DNA of 64,000 nucleotides, taken from contig JADJOY010000007.1 of assembly GCA_016713535.1 (NCBI GenBank), positions 132,542 through 196,541 of the forward strand, read 5' to 3'. This document shows positions 9,301-18,323 of the stretch, piece after piece. The stretch is from JADJOY01 sp016713535 [NCBI: Deltaproteobacteria bacterium]. Lineage in GTDB: Bacteria; JADJOY01. Numbering within the stretch: the stretch's first letter is position 1; each line of letters starts with the position of its first letter. The translations under genes were made by a program, and so were the position numbers. A model generated the notes under the pieces. The model was not told the DNA's origin and did not search any database. It worked only from the letters and a program-made list of their open reading frames with translations.

Positions 9301-9623
9301 CGCTTCACGTCGAACCGGATCGGCGCTTCGTCCAGGACCCGGTCGAGCCCGTGTTCTGGGCGGACTTCCTGGCGCGGCGGGCGCCCGACGAAGAGCTCAC
9401 CCAGATCCTGGTGCGCTTCACCGTCACCGATTTCCGCGCGCTTCAGGATCGGCTCGGGTGGGACGACACCCGCGAGAACAACCTGATCCTGTGCGAGTCC
9501 GTGCTGCGCGCAGCGGTCGCGACCGGCTTCTGGGACCAACGGCTCGAGGCCCGCGAGCACTGGTCCCTGGTCGAGGCCGTGGTCACGGCGCTCGAAGCGG
9601 CGACCGAACCGACCGACGGATGA
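9297..9623 (+). CDS. Small hypothetical protein coupled to serB
   Basis: 108 residues, acidic, no signal peptide or membrane segment; a cytosolic helical protein by composition (for example FRALQDRLGWDDTRENN). It starts within the serB stop codon and ends within the start of the next gene, ATGA overlaps on both sides, so it is almost certainly translated as part of one operon. No family recognised and no function proposed. Confidence 0.75.
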   Translation: MTLHVEPDRRFVQDPVEPVFWADFLARRAPDEELTQILVRFTVTDFRALQDRLGWDDTRENNLILCESVLRAAVATGFWDQRLEAREHWSLVEAVVTALEAATEPTDG

Positions 9624-11104
9624 GCGGCGGCGCGCGTCACGGCCGCGCGAACGCGCTCGCCGGCCGGGCGGCGAGGTTCGGCCTCGGCTGGCTCCTCGAC
9701 AAGCTGCGCTGGGGGCCGGGCATCCTGTTCGTCGGGATCGGCGGCGCGTTCCTCTCGGGCGCATGGCTCGCGGGACCCGAGCGGCTGGTGCTCGCGCATA
9801 GTCTCGAGCGCTTCACGGCGCGCGGCGAGGGCCACGCGTCGCGACCGTTCTGGGCGTTCGAGGTCGACATCGATCGCCTCCACGGCGGCTGGAACTGGCC
9901 GGCGGTCACCAGCGCCGAGCTGTGCACCGAGGTCGAGGTTCGTGGGCCCGCCACCGGCGCGGTCCACACCGTGGTGTGCGGCGCGCGCCACGCGCGCCAC
10001 GCCCCGTGGGAGATCGTCGAGACCGTGTCGCTCGCTCCCGACACGCCGATCGCCTGGCGGCGCGACGAACGCGGATTTCCTCGCTACGAGGTGCGCTTCT
10101 CGCCCGGCGCTGCCGCCTGGCTCGGCGAGCGGCCGGCGGGTTTCTGGCCGCTCGTCGGCCAGTCGGACGAGGCGCGCGCCGCGATGCCCCCGCCGGGCAC
10201 GGAGCTCGATGCGTTCTGGCTCGAGGTCGATCGGCCGCTCGAATGGCTGGTGCGCTGGTGGCCAGCCGAGGCTGCGCCACGCCTGGTCCCGATGGCCTTC
10301 GACCCCGTCGATCCGCAGGGAGCGCTGCCGGCTTCGGTGGTGGAGGATGCCCGCGCCCTCCGGCCCGCGTGGGCCATGACCGCGGCCCTCGGGGTGTTCG
10401 GTCTGGTGACCTGGTTCGTCGGCTGGGGCTACGCGATGGGCGGCGCCCCGCGCACGAGGTTCCTGGTGGCCGCGATCGGGCCACTGCTCGCGCTGCCGTG
10501 GTGGGGAAGCCACTTCGAGCCGGTGCTGCTCTGGCTCGAGCCGCGCGCCGGCGAGGTCGGCGCGGACATCGCGCGCGACATCACGGAGGGGCTGCGTCTG
10601 CCCGTCGAAGTGCGCGATCCGTTCGCGTTCGCCCGCTACGATCGCCTCGCCTTCGACGCATCGCGGTCGTATTACGACCCCCTCGGCGGTCGGTTCGGCG
10701 TCGCGCGCCCGGAGCCGCCGCCGGCGGACGCCGACGCGGCCCTCGGCTCGGCCGTCGCCATGGTCTCGACCGCGATGGATGCCGCCGACGACGCGGCGCT
10801 GCTGCCGCTCCTCGAGCGCCTCCGCCAAGACGAGCTCGTCGATCGCGGACAGCTCGGGCTGCTCTACCTCGATGGCGCGCGGCGCGTCGCGCTCGACGAG
10901 CGCCGCGCGCCGGACGTGCGCTGGACCGCGGCGAGCTTCCTGTGGTGGCTGACCGTGACACCCGTCGAGCCCCGCCGCGGGGAGCCGGCGTTCGCGACCC
11001 GCCTCGCGCTCTGGAAGCAGCTCCTCGACTTCCCGCCCGACCCGGCTGTGGTGAACATGACGCGCTCGATGCTCGAACGGATCGAGGCCAGCCCCGCGTC
11101 GTGA
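9620..11104 (+). CDS. Hypothetical membrane protein
   Basis: 494 residues. One hydrophobic segment near residues 32-52 (WGPGILFVGIGGAFLSGAW), then an extracytoplasmic-like region with a possible disulfide pair (Cys near residues 101 and 116), then two or three further segments around 250-305, and a helical C-terminal domain. It starts by ATGA overlap with the preceding small gene, making serB, the 108-residue protein and this gene one transcription unit. Its stop lies 16 bp from that of the convergent membrane protein. No domain recognised. Confidence 0.7.
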   Translation: MSGGARHGRANALAGRAARFGLGWLLDKLRWGPGILFVGIGGAFLSGAWLAGPERLVLAHSLERFTARGEGHASRPFWAFEVDIDRLHGGWNWPAVTSAELCTEVEVRGPATGAVHTVVCGARHARHAPWEIVETVSLAPDTPIAWRRDERGFPRYEVRFSPGAAAWLGERPAGFWPLVGQSDEARAAMPPPGTELDAFWLEVDRPLEWLVRWWPAEAAPRLVPMAFDPVDPQGALPASVVEDARALRPAWAMTAALGVFGLVTWFVGWGYAMGGAPRTRFLVAAIGPLLALPWWGSHFEPVLLWLEPRAGEVGADIARDITEGLRLPVEVRDPFAFARYDRLAFDASRSYYDPLGGRFGVARPEPPPADADAALGSAVAMVSTAMDAADDAALLPLLERLRQDELVDRGQLGLLYLDGARRVALDERRAPDVRWTAASFLWWLTVTPVEPRRGEPAFATRLALWKQLLDFPPDPAVVNMTRSMLERIEASPAS

Positions 11105-11120
11105 TCGCGGCAGCGAGGCG

Positions 11121-12884
11121 TCAGCGCGACGCGAGCTTGCGCAGGTCGACGACCACGAACGCGTCGTCCTCGTACACGGTGGCGCGCGCCGCGAGCGCGG
11201 CCCAGAACGAGCGCGCCGTCCCCTGACGTGCGCCGTTCCAGTACGCCCTCACCTGCGAGCGGACCGGCTCGTACGCGAAGTTCGCCGGCAGCTCCTCCCA
11301 GCCGAGATCTCGTCGCCTCAGCACCAGGAGCTGCACACCGTCCGCGGCGAGCGCGGCGACGTCGCGCGCCGGATCCTCGGGGAAGAGCGCGCGCGTCACC
11401 CGCTCGGTGCGGCGACGCACGGTCTTCTCGAGGTAGTCCCGAAAGAGCGGGTGGGCGAGCTCGGACGCGATCTCGATGCGCCGCTGCACCATCGCGATCA
11501 GGGTGTCGGCATCGCCGCGCGGATTCGCTGCGTAGCGAGTCGAGGAGGGCTGCGCGGCAAGGAACCTCGCGACGCCCTCGTAGCCGCCGCGTGGGATCCC
11601 GTAGGCGAGCGGCCCACCGTCGAAGCGAGCGATCGAAGCGAGCACGAGGACCGCCGCCACCGCGAGCGTCCGCCGTCGCGCTGGCGCACGGTCGGGACGG
11701 TCACGGTGCTGCTCGAGCCCTGCGGCGAGGAACCACGCGAGCGCCCCGAGGAAGGCGAGCGGCTCGTACGTGGCGAGGAACCTGCGCGGGAAATAGAGCC
11801 GCGGCAGAACGAGGTAAGCCACCGCGTTCCAGCCCGCCGCGACGGCGACGCTGGCGGGCACCCACCAGGGCAGGTCGCGAAAGCTCGCCCGCGTGAGCCA
11901 GCGCAGTCCCGCGAGCGCGGCGGCCGCCACGGCGAGCACGCCCGTCGCCCACCCGAGCTGCTCGCCCAGCGGCGCGAACGGCGGCACCCGGACCAGCACG
12001 TCGTCCGGCACGCCGAGGTGCGCTGCGAGCATCCGCGCCGCCTCGATGGGCAGCGGCGCTGGCCGCTCGTTGCGGAAGCGCCCGCCGGGACCGTAGTCGA
12101 CCGAGCCGAGGACCTCGTCACGCGTGAGCAGGGTGCCGAAGCGCGCCTCCACTCCACGGACGTGCCACGCGTTCGTCACGCTCAGCGCGACGGCCACGAG
12201 CGCGGCCGCCGCCATCGGCGCGAACGGCGCGCGCCCCCCGGGTGCCCCATCGCTGGAGCGCGCGCGCCGCGCGCGGGCGAATCCGACCGCGACCACGCTC
12301 GCTCCGAGCACGAGGCTCTGCGGGTGGAGGAGGCCCGCGAGCGTGAGCCACGCCACCGCCAGCCACCAGCGGCCCGCGACCACGCTCGCCAGCACCGCGA
12401 GCTGTAGCGGCGGGCCGTAGCTCCGCGCGAGCCCGCCCATGAGCTCGCGGAGCCACACCTCGTCGAGGAGCCCGGCGGCCACCAGGAGTGGCGCGAACGC
12501 GCCGCGTGGCGAGGACCGCTCGCCGAGGCGCCACAGCGCCACCGCGAACGGCGCCACCAGCACCAGCCCGATCCACTTGGTGAAGAGGTAGGGATCGATC
12601 TGCTTCGCGAGCGTCTGGTAGAGCCACGCCAGCGCCGGAGGTTGGAACGCCCGCGCGTACGCGGTGAGCGGATCGGTCGCCGAGAAGTCGACGCCGGCCC
12701 GCACCTGTTCGAGCCAGAACCAGTTCTGCCGGTAGTCGTCGTGAAGCGCGTCGGTCGCGACGATCGGCCACGCGACGCGCACGACCACGTGCGCCACCGC
12801 GAGGGCCGCGAGCGCGAGGCTCCACCTCCGGGCCGCGCTCGCCGCGCTGGATCGCGAGTTCGGGGACTGGTCGAGCTCGCTCAA
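11121..12884 (-). CDS. Polytopic membrane protein, unknown function
   Basis: About 587 residues with around ten hydrophobic segments. The opening of the mature part ([25 protein letters not shown]) and the pattern of long loops followed by a soluble C-terminal domain resemble membrane glycosyltransferases or oligosaccharyltransferase-like proteins, but no catalytic signature is clear. I placed the start at TTG 12884, preceded by a weak GAGG; the frame remains open upstream to 13061, where it would overlap the divergent ilvD gene, which is unlikely. Confidence 0.65.
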   Translation of the reverse strand: MSELDQSPNSRSSAASAARRWSLALAALAVAHVVVRVAWPIVATDALHDDYRQNWFWLEQVRAGVDFSATDPLTAYARAFQPPALAWLYQTLAKQIDPYLFTKWIGLVLVAPFAVALWRLGERSSPRGAFAPLLVAAGLLDEVWLRELMGGLARSYGPPLQLAVLASVVAGRWWLAVAWLTLAGLLHPQSLVLGASVVAVGFARARRARSSDGAPGGRAPFAPMAAAALVAVALSVTNAWHVRGVEARFGTLLTRDEVLGSVDYGPGGRFRNERPAPLPIEAARMLAAHLGVPDDVLVRVPPFAPLGEQLGWATGVLAVAAAALAGLRWLTRASFRDLPWWVPASVAVAAGWNAVAYLVLPRLYFPRRFLATYEPLAFLGALAWFLAAGLEQHRDRPDRAPARRRTLAVAAVLVLASIARFDGGPLAYGIPRGGYEGVARFLAAQPSSTRYAANPRGDADTLIAMVQRRIEIASELAHPLFRDYLEKTVRRRTERVTRALFPEDPARDVAALAADGVQLLVLRRRDLGWEELPANFAYEPVRSQVRAYWNGARQGTARSFWAALAARATVYEDDAFVVVDLRKLASR

Positions 12885-13038
12885 GTGGCCTCGCTGCCGC
12901 GCCGCCTCGCCGGCACGGGGCGCGCAACCCTGCCTCCAGCGAGCGCGCGGCGCAAGCACGAACGTCGCGGTGACAACCCGGAACGAGGCTGACAAGCTCT
13001 GGCGTTCTCCGCGTCGACCGATCCAGGAGCCCCCCGCC

Positions 13039-14451
13039 ATGGCCAGCGATCCCAAGCTCAACGCTCACAGCCGTGAGGTCACGAGCGGCGTCGAGCGCTC
13101 CCCCAACCGCGCGATGCTGCGCGCCGTCGGCTTCACCGACGCCGACTTCGCGAAGCCGATCGTCGGCGTCTCCAACGCCCACAGCACGATCACGCCGTGC
13201 AACGCCGGCATCGGCCCGCTCGCCGCGCGCGCCGAGGCGGGCGTGCGCGCCGCCGGCGGCATGCCGCAGATCTTCGGCACCATCACGATCTCGGACGGGA
13301 TCGCGATGGGCACCGAGGGAATGAAGTGCTCACTGGTGAGCCGCGAGGTGATCGCGGACTCGATCGAGTGCGTGGTGCGCGGCCAGAGCATGGACGGGCT
13401 GATCGCGGTGGGCGGCTGCGACAAGAACATGCCGGGCGCGATGATCGCCATCGCGCGGCTCGACGTACCGTCGGTGTTCGTCTACGCCGGCACCATCAAG
13501 CCCGGAACCTGGAAGGGGCAGGACCTGACCGTCGTGAGCGTGTTCGAGGCCGTGGGTGCCAGGAACGCCGGCAGGATGAGCGACGAGGACTTCTCCGGCA
13601 TCGAGCACAACGCGTGCCCCGGACCGGGGGCGTGTGGTGGGATGTACACAGCGAACACCATGTCCTCGGCCATCGAGGCGCTCGGCATGAGCCTGCCGAT
13701 GACCTCCACGATGGCCGCCGAGGACGCCGAGAAGGCCGACTCCACCGAGGAAGCGGGCCGCGTGCTGGTGCGCTGCATCGAGGGTCAGCTCCTGCCGCGC
13801 CAGATCATGACGCGCGCCGCGTTCGACAACGCGATCACGGTCGTGATGGCGGTGGGCGGGTCGACCAACGCGGTGCTGCACCTGCTGGCGATCGCACATG
13901 CCGCGCAGGTGCCGCTCACGATCGACGACTTCGAGAGCATCCGGAAGCGTGTCCCGGTGCTCTGCGACCTGAAGCCCTCCGGCAAGTACGTCGCCACCGA
14001 CCTGCGACGCGTGGGTGGCATCCCGCTGGTCATGAAGATGCTGCTCAGGGCGGGCCTGATCGACGGCTCCTGCATGACCGTGACCGGGAAGACCGTCGCG
14101 GAGAACCTGGCCGAGGTCCCCGACTCCCCGCCTGCAGGGCAGGACGTGGTACGTCCCTTCGACAAGGTGGGGTTCGTGACCGACGGCCGGTTCTCGGGCG
14201 GCACCTTCGGCATGGTGGTCGGGCATGTCGCGCCGGAGGCGCAGGAAGGCGGCACGATCGCGCTGGTGCAGGACGGCGACTCGATCACCATCGACGGCGA
14301 CCACAACGAGCTCGAGCTGCACGTGCCGGACGACGAGCTCGCCCGACGCCGGGCCATGTGGACGGCGCCCGCGCCGCGCTACCCGACCGGCGTTCTGGGG
14401 AAATACGGCCGTAACGCCGCGTGTGCGTCGGTCGGCGCCTACACGGAGTGA
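13039..14451 (+). CDS. ilvD: Dihydroxy-acid dehydratase with apparent internal deletion
   Basis: IlvD dehydrates 2,3-dihydroxy acids in branched-chain amino acid synthesis using a [2Fe-2S] cluster. The cluster cysteines are present (Cys54, Cys127 in CDKNMPG, Cys199 in GACGGMY), as is the putative catalytic Ser386 in GRFSGG. The protein has only 470 residues; family members have about 555 or more. The text runs straight from QDVVRPFDK to [12 protein letters not shown] (residues 368-388), whereas in the family about 90 residues separate these segments, including the GPKGGPGMPE stretch that supplies a metal-binding glutamate. The reading frame is intact, so this looks like an in-frame deletion at residue 376. 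Start at ATG 13039. A 12-bp perfect hairpin follows the stop. Confidence 0.85.
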   Translation: MASDPKLNAHSREVTSGVERSPNRAMLRAVGFTDADFAKPIVGVSNAHSTITPCNAGIGPLAARAEAGVRAAGGMPQIFGTITISDGIAMGTEGMKCSLVSREVIADSIECVVRGQSMDGLIAVGGCDKNMPGAMIAIARLDVPSVFVYAGTIKPGTWKGQDLTVVSVFEAVGARNAGRMSDEDFSGIEHNACPGPGACGGMYTANTMSSAIEALGMSLPMTSTMAAEDAEKADSTEEAGRVLVRCIEGQLLPRQIMTRAAFDNAITVVMAVGGSTNAVLHLLAIAHAAQVPLTIDDFESIRKRVPVLCDLKPSGKYVATDLRRVGGIPLVMKMLLRAGLIDGSCMTVTGKTVAENLAEVPDSPPAGQDVVRPFDKVGFVTDGRFSGGTFGMVVGHVAPEAQEGGTIALVQDGDSITIDGDHNELELHVPDDELARRRAMWTAPAPRYPTGVLGKYGRNAACASVGAYTE

Positions 14452-14461
14452 GCTCCCGGTA

Positions 14462-14488
14462 GAGCCACGCGCCAGCGGCGCGTGGCTC
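14462..14488 (+). terminator. Perfect 12-bp hairpin after ilvD
   Basis: Arms GAGCCACGCGCC and GGCGCGTGGCTC with a 3-base loop begin 11 bases after the ilvD stop codon. There is no T-tract, which is common for hairpins in very GC-rich genomes, so intrinsic termination is plausible but unproven. Confidence 0.45.
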
Positions 14489-14675
14489 GTGGCCGCGCCG
14501 GATCCGCGGCGAGGCGCCGCGTACCGTGATCGACCGCCTCGGCGGTGCAGCGCCGCCGCGTATCTCCGGTCGCGCGACGCGCGACCCTCCGACGCGTGAT
14601 CGGCCGCGTGAGCGCAGGCGACGCTCCGCTCGCGCCACGAGCGGAGTCGGAGACCGGCGCGTCGCGGCGCGCCGC

Positions 14676-14735
14676 CACGAGCGAAGCGAGTCTCTCGGGG
14701 TGGCACCCGCGCGCCGCGCGCGCTCCCCGAGCAAC
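14676..14735. repeat. Partial family A repeat, copy A4
   Basis: Contains the family flank CACGAGCGAAGCGAG and a CTCGGGGTGG segment like copy A1, but the first hairpin is replaced by a CGCGCG-rich palindrome. It lies between the convergent ilvD and SGNH-hydrolase genes. Confidence 0.5.
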
Positions 14736-15868
14736 TAGGGCGCGACCTGGTCCGCGTAGGCGCCGCGCGTGTAATAGGCGACGATCGCCGAGCGCGTGAG
14801 GCCGGCGACGTGCTCCATGCCGTCGTCGTCGAGGTGGACCTGATCCGGGTCGTTGCTCGCGAACCACGAGCGGTTCGAGTCGTACTCGAAGTCGCTCTCG
14901 ACCAGGATCGCGTCGTACTTGCCCGCGAGCGTGCGGATCACGTTGTTGGCCGCGCCGGTGCCGCCCCTGCGGTCCTCGCGCTTCTCCCCGTGGACCGTCA
15001 CCAGGACGGGCTTGATGCCGGCGTGGGTCACGTTCTCGAGGACCGTCGTGTAGGCGTCACGGAAGATCCCGATGTTCTCGTCGTCGGGATAGAAGAGATA
15101 GGCGTGCACGTCGTTGAGCCCGTAGCGCAGGAGAGCGAAGCGCATGCCCGGGAACTCCTGAACCCCCTCGCGGACCTGGGTGGCTCCCTCGTGGTCCGCG
15201 CCGGAGACGTAGGCGATCGGCGTATCGTTCTGAGCACGGTTGGTCACGGTGAAGCTGCCGAAGAACGACGCCAGCGCAGGATCCTCGTCGAGATAGCTAT
15301 CGATCGACGTGCGCCGAAAGGGGCTGTGATCGGCGGTGTCGGAGTCGCCGAAGGTCACCATGCGTCCCGTGTTGAGGACGAGCGGCAAGCTGAACGCCAG
15401 GTTCTTGGGAAAGAACACGCCGAACCGGACCGAGGTCGGCACCGTACTGACGTCGTAGTCGGGCGGCAGGCCGTCGAGCGCCAGCGTGTAGTTGTCGGCG
15501 ACCAGGTCGGCGACGTGCGCGACGCCGTCGGCGCCGGTGACCGCCTCGGCCGCGAGGCTGCCGTTGCGGCTCACGATCACCTTCACCCCCACCAGCGGAT
15601 CGCCGTGTGGAGATTCGGTGAGGCCGATCGTGATGCCCGAGATCGTCGGTGGCGGCGGCGGAGGCTCGGGGTCGCCGCCACCGCCTCCACCGCCACCGCC
15701 ACCGCCGCCACCGCCTCCACCTCCGCCGCCACCGCCGCCACCACCACCTCCCGAGCCACCGTCGTCAGGCGGCGGAAAGGCGCTCGAGGTGCCGCCACAG
15801 GCCGCGGCGGACGACGTCAGCGCGGCGAGGAGCAGGTAAGCGAGGATGTGACGTCGGGACGACTTCAC
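14735..15868 (-). CDS. SGNH-hydrolase-like lipoprotein with polyglycine linker
   Basis: 377 residues, exported. The N-terminus VKSSRRHILAYLLLAALTSS leads to a lipobox-like SAAAC. Then comes a run of 26 consecutive glycines (coded at 15674-15751) and a proline-rich turn, a beta-sandwich-like domain (ITIGLTESPHGDPLVGVKV, carboxypeptidase-regulatory-like), and a hydrolase domain with GDSD (block I Ser), GLNDVH (block III Asn) and DPDQVHL (block V Asp and His), i.e. a GDSL/SGNH esterase. GTG 15868 was chosen because GGAG lies 7 bases upstream; ATG 15952 is the alternative. A near-consensus promoter lies 130 bp upstream. Confidence 0.82.
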   Translation of the reverse strand: MKSSRRHILAYLLLAALTSSAAACGGTSSAFPPPDDGGSGGGGGGGGGGGGGGGGGGGGGGGGGGDPEPPPPPPTISGITIGLTESPHGDPLVGVKVIVSRNGSLAAEAVTGADGVAHVADLVADNYTLALDGLPPDYDVSTVPTSVRFGVFFPKNLAFSLPLVLNTGRMVTFGDSDTADHSPFRRTSIDSYLDEDPALASFFGSFTVTNRAQNDTPIAYVSGADHEGATQVREGVQEFPGMRFALLRYGLNDVHAYLFYPDDENIGIFRDAYTTVLENVTHAGIKPVLVTVHGEKREDRRGGTGAANNVIRTLAGKYDAILVESDFEYDSNRSWFASNDPDQVHLDDDGMEHVAGLTRSAIVAYYTRGAYADQVAP

Positions 15869-15996
15869 GCGCGGGCTCCGGTGAGAGGGGTGGACGGCGT
15901 CGAGGGATCGTCGTCGCTCGCTACCCCGCGATCGCCGGGAGGACGGACGCAACTCGAAGCTGCGCTCGCTACGACGCGGTGCGGCAAACCCTGTCC

Positions 15997-16024
15997 ATTA
16001 TAGCCCGAAGTAATCCCGTCGCAA
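15997..16024 (-). promoter_or_regulatory. Sigma70-type promoter for the SGNH-hydrolase gene
   Basis: On the minus strand TTGCGA (16019-16024) is followed after 16 bp by a perfect TATAAT (15997-16002), in an AT-rich island inside otherwise GC-rich DNA. It implies a leader of roughly 120 bases before GTG 15868. The rest of the 455-bp gap 15869-16323 shows no gene. Confidence 0.6.
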
Positions 16025-16323
16025 ATGATAAATTTTCCCGTACGAATTCGACATGCTGTCCCGTTCGGGCTCGATCCACCCGGTTTCGACGGCGATTCGT
16101 GGGCGCCGATCCGGTGTTCGAGCCGCGCCAGGGCGCCGCACGGTTCGGTGAAGGGTCCGTCTGGACGAGAGTCGGCCTTCGAGTCGCGAGGGTCGGCGCG
16201 AACATGGCCCATCACCCTCGGATCCGTGTGGTCGAAAGCCCGCGCTCGCTCTGTTACCCTTGCCGGCCCTTCGCGTCCGGCGGCGGACGTACCACGATCG
16301 GAATCTCGATCCGAGAGGCACCG

Positions 16324-16947
16324 TTGGCCACAGGGTTCAGCAAAGATCGCTCGAACATCTATTTCTGGTTCGACTCCGAGTACACCACGCTCGAGCTCGA
16401 CAAGGCCTGTCTTCTCCAGGTCGCGCTGGTCATCACCGATTCCGAGCTCAAGCGGCTGACCACCGACCCCGGCCTCTCCATGTACGTCCGGCTCCCGCCC
16501 GGCCACGAGCCGGCGGCGTGGGTGAAGGAGAACCAGGCGGACGTGCTGAAGGGGTCGGCGGCCCAGGGGCTGCCTGTCCTCGAGGTGGACCGCCGCCTCG
16601 CTCAATACGTCGACAACGCCATCGGACCTCCGGGAGATTCCGAGCGCTTCCGGCCCATCCTGGCCGGCAACAGCATCCACTCGGACTGGATCCTGGTGCG
16701 ACGCTTCCTGCCCGAATTCGTGCGGCGCATGAACTACCGCCTGCTCGACGTGACGGGCCTGAAGCTCCAGTGGGACCAGTACTGGAAGGGCGACCGATTC
16801 GACAAGGACACCCCGGAGCAGATCCGGCGCTTCTTCCCCGAGGCGCAGCTCGACGCCACGTCGGTTCGTCACGACGCGTTCTTCGACGCGCAGGCTTCGA
16901 TCGCCGAGCTCGCCTATTACCGCTCGCGTCTCGAGATGCGTCGCTGA
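16324..16947 (+). CDS. orn: Oligoribonuclease (DEDDh exonuclease)
   Basis: 3'-to-5' exonuclease that degrades oligoribonucleotides to mononucleotides. The 207 residues contain the DEDDh ligands: Asp17 and Glu19 (FDSEYT), Asp121 (NSIHSDW), and His183 with Asp188 (HDAFFD); the C-terminus IAELAYYR matches Orn. Compared with typical Orn (WIDLEMTGLD, HRALDD) the first and last motifs are unusual, though ligands are kept. I chose TTG 16324 with GAGAGG 5 bases upstream; ATG 16204 would add 40 atypical residues. It leads a co-directional run through psd, cupin, FG-GAP protein, bpt and SDR. Confidence 0.82.
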   Translation: MATGFSKDRSNIYFWFDSEYTTLELDKACLLQVALVITDSELKRLTTDPGLSMYVRLPPGHEPAAWVKENQADVLKGSAAQGLPVLEVDRRLAQYVDNAIGPPGDSERFRPILAGNSIHSDWILVRRFLPEFVRRMNYRLLDVTGLKLQWDQYWKGDRFDKDTPEQIRRFFPEAQLDATSVRHDAFFDAQASIAELAYYRSRLEMRR

Positions 16948-17014
16948 CGCGCCGGCGGCTACATTCAGCGCTCGGGCGGGCCGGCGCGTCCCCGGCGGCC
17001 CCGCGGTGCGCCGC

Positions 17015-17917
17015 ATGATCACCGAGACCCGCCTCGTCGACCGTGCCACCGGCCGCCTCGTCACCGAGGAGGTGTTCGGCGGCGCGATGTTGTCCCTCGC
17101 GTACGAGAACTCGGTGGGACGGCGGGTCGGCGGCTGGCCATGGCTACAGCGCGCGATCTCGCGAATCCTGGGCTGGTACCAATCGAGCCCGCTCTCGGCG
17201 CGAGGGATCGCGCCGTTCGTCGCACGATACCGGATCGCGAGCGGCGACTTCGAGGCGCCGAGCGGCGGCTACCGCACGTTCAACGATTTCTTCTACCGGC
17301 GGCTCGCCACCGGCGCGCGCCCCTTCCCCGCCGACCCGGCGGTGCTCGGCGCCGCCGCGGAAGGCCGGCTCAGCGTCTTTCCGATCGAGGCCGCCGCGGT
17401 GCCGATCACGGTGAAGGGCGTGCCGGTGGCCATCGGCGAGCTGCTCGGCTCGCGCGAGCTGGCCGAACGCCACGTCGGCGGTCACGTCTTCGTGTTCCGT
17501 CTCTGCCCCGTCGACTACCACCGATTCCACTTCCCCGACTCCGGCGTGCCGAGCGCCGCACGCCGCATCGAGGGCGTGCTGCACTCCGTGCACCCGGTGG
17601 CGCAGCGCGTGGTCCCCGATCTGTTCCTGCGCAACGAGCGGCAGGTCGCCACCCTCGTGAGCGACCACTTCGGCGCGCTGGTCCTCGTCGACGTGGGTGC
17701 GATGTGCGTGGGGCGGATCGTCCAGACCTACGAGCCGGGTCAGCCCGTGGCGCGCGGCGCGGAGAAGGGCTACTTCGCGTTCGGTGGCTCCACGACGATC
17801 CTCGTCACCGAGCCCGGACGCGTGATCCCCGACGCCGACCTCCTCGAGCACACCGCGCAGGGGCTCGAGTCGCTGGTGCGTGTCGGCGAGCCCGTGGGCC
17901 GCGCCGACCGCGGCTGA
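17015..17917 (+). CDS. psd: Phosphatidylserine decarboxylase proenzyme
   Basis: Converts phosphatidylserine to phosphatidylethanolamine. The 300-residue proenzyme has the conserved VDYHRFHFP segment, and the self-cleavage site FGGST at 256-260, where Ser259 would become the pyruvoyl group of the alpha chain (GGST replaces the common LGST). The order of NDFF, the HRFHFP block and GGST is standard. GTG 17006 is an alternative start; neither has a strong ribosome binding site. It follows orn by 67 bp and precedes the cupin gene by 29 bp. Confidence 0.92.
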   Translation: MITETRLVDRATGRLVTEEVFGGAMLSLAYENSVGRRVGGWPWLQRAISRILGWYQSSPLSARGIAPFVARYRIASGDFEAPSGGYRTFNDFFYRRLATGARPFPADPAVLGAAAEGRLSVFPIEAAAVPITVKGVPVAIGELLGSRELAERHVGGHVFVFRLCPVDYHRFHFPDSGVPSAARRIEGVLHSVHPVAQRVVPDLFLRNERQVATLVSDHFGALVLVDVGAMCVGRIVQTYEPGQPVARGAEKGYFAFGGSTTILVTEPGRVIPDADLLEHTAQGLESLVRVGEPVGRADRG

Positions 17918-17946
17918 CGAGCGCGTCCCCCACGATCGGAGCGAGC

Positions 17947-18267
17947 ATGAACGTCGTCGATTGGTCGAGCCTGGTGTCGTTCGCGGACGACAAGATGAAG
18001 AAGGTGCCGCTCTTCTCGAGCGAGCGGATGTTCTGCGATGTCTACTGCTTCCGTCCCGGACAAGAGCAGCGCGCCCACCGTCACGAGGGCTCGGACAAGG
18101 TCTACGTGGTGGTTCGCGGCACGGGCACGTTCCGGGTCGGCGACGAGGAGCGCGAGCTGGTCGCGGGACAGGCGGTGTTCGCGCCGGCTGGCGAGGAGCT
18201 CGGCGCGCGCAACACCAGCGGGGACGACCTCGTGGTGCTGGTCACGATGGCGCCCAAGCCGGCCTGA
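17947..18267 (+). CDS. Cupin domain protein
   Basis: 106-residue single-domain cupin. The metal-binding motif is present as H44-R-H46 with Asp50 near the usual glutamate position, followed by VYVVVRGTG; the second cupin motif FAPAGEELGARN lacks an obvious histidine but has the normal turn. Such proteins bind a metal or small ligand; the role is unknown. It follows psd by 29 bp in the same orientation. Confidence 0.8.
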   Translation: MNVVDWSSLVSFADDKMKKVPLFSSERMFCDVYCFRPGQEQRAHRHEGSDKVYVVVRGTGTFRVGDEERELVAGQAVFAPAGEELGARNTSGDDLVVLVTMAPKPA

Positions 18268-18323
18268 CACGCCCGCAACCACCCACTGCTTCACCCGACG
18301 GCCACCCGAGAGTCGAGGAACCG

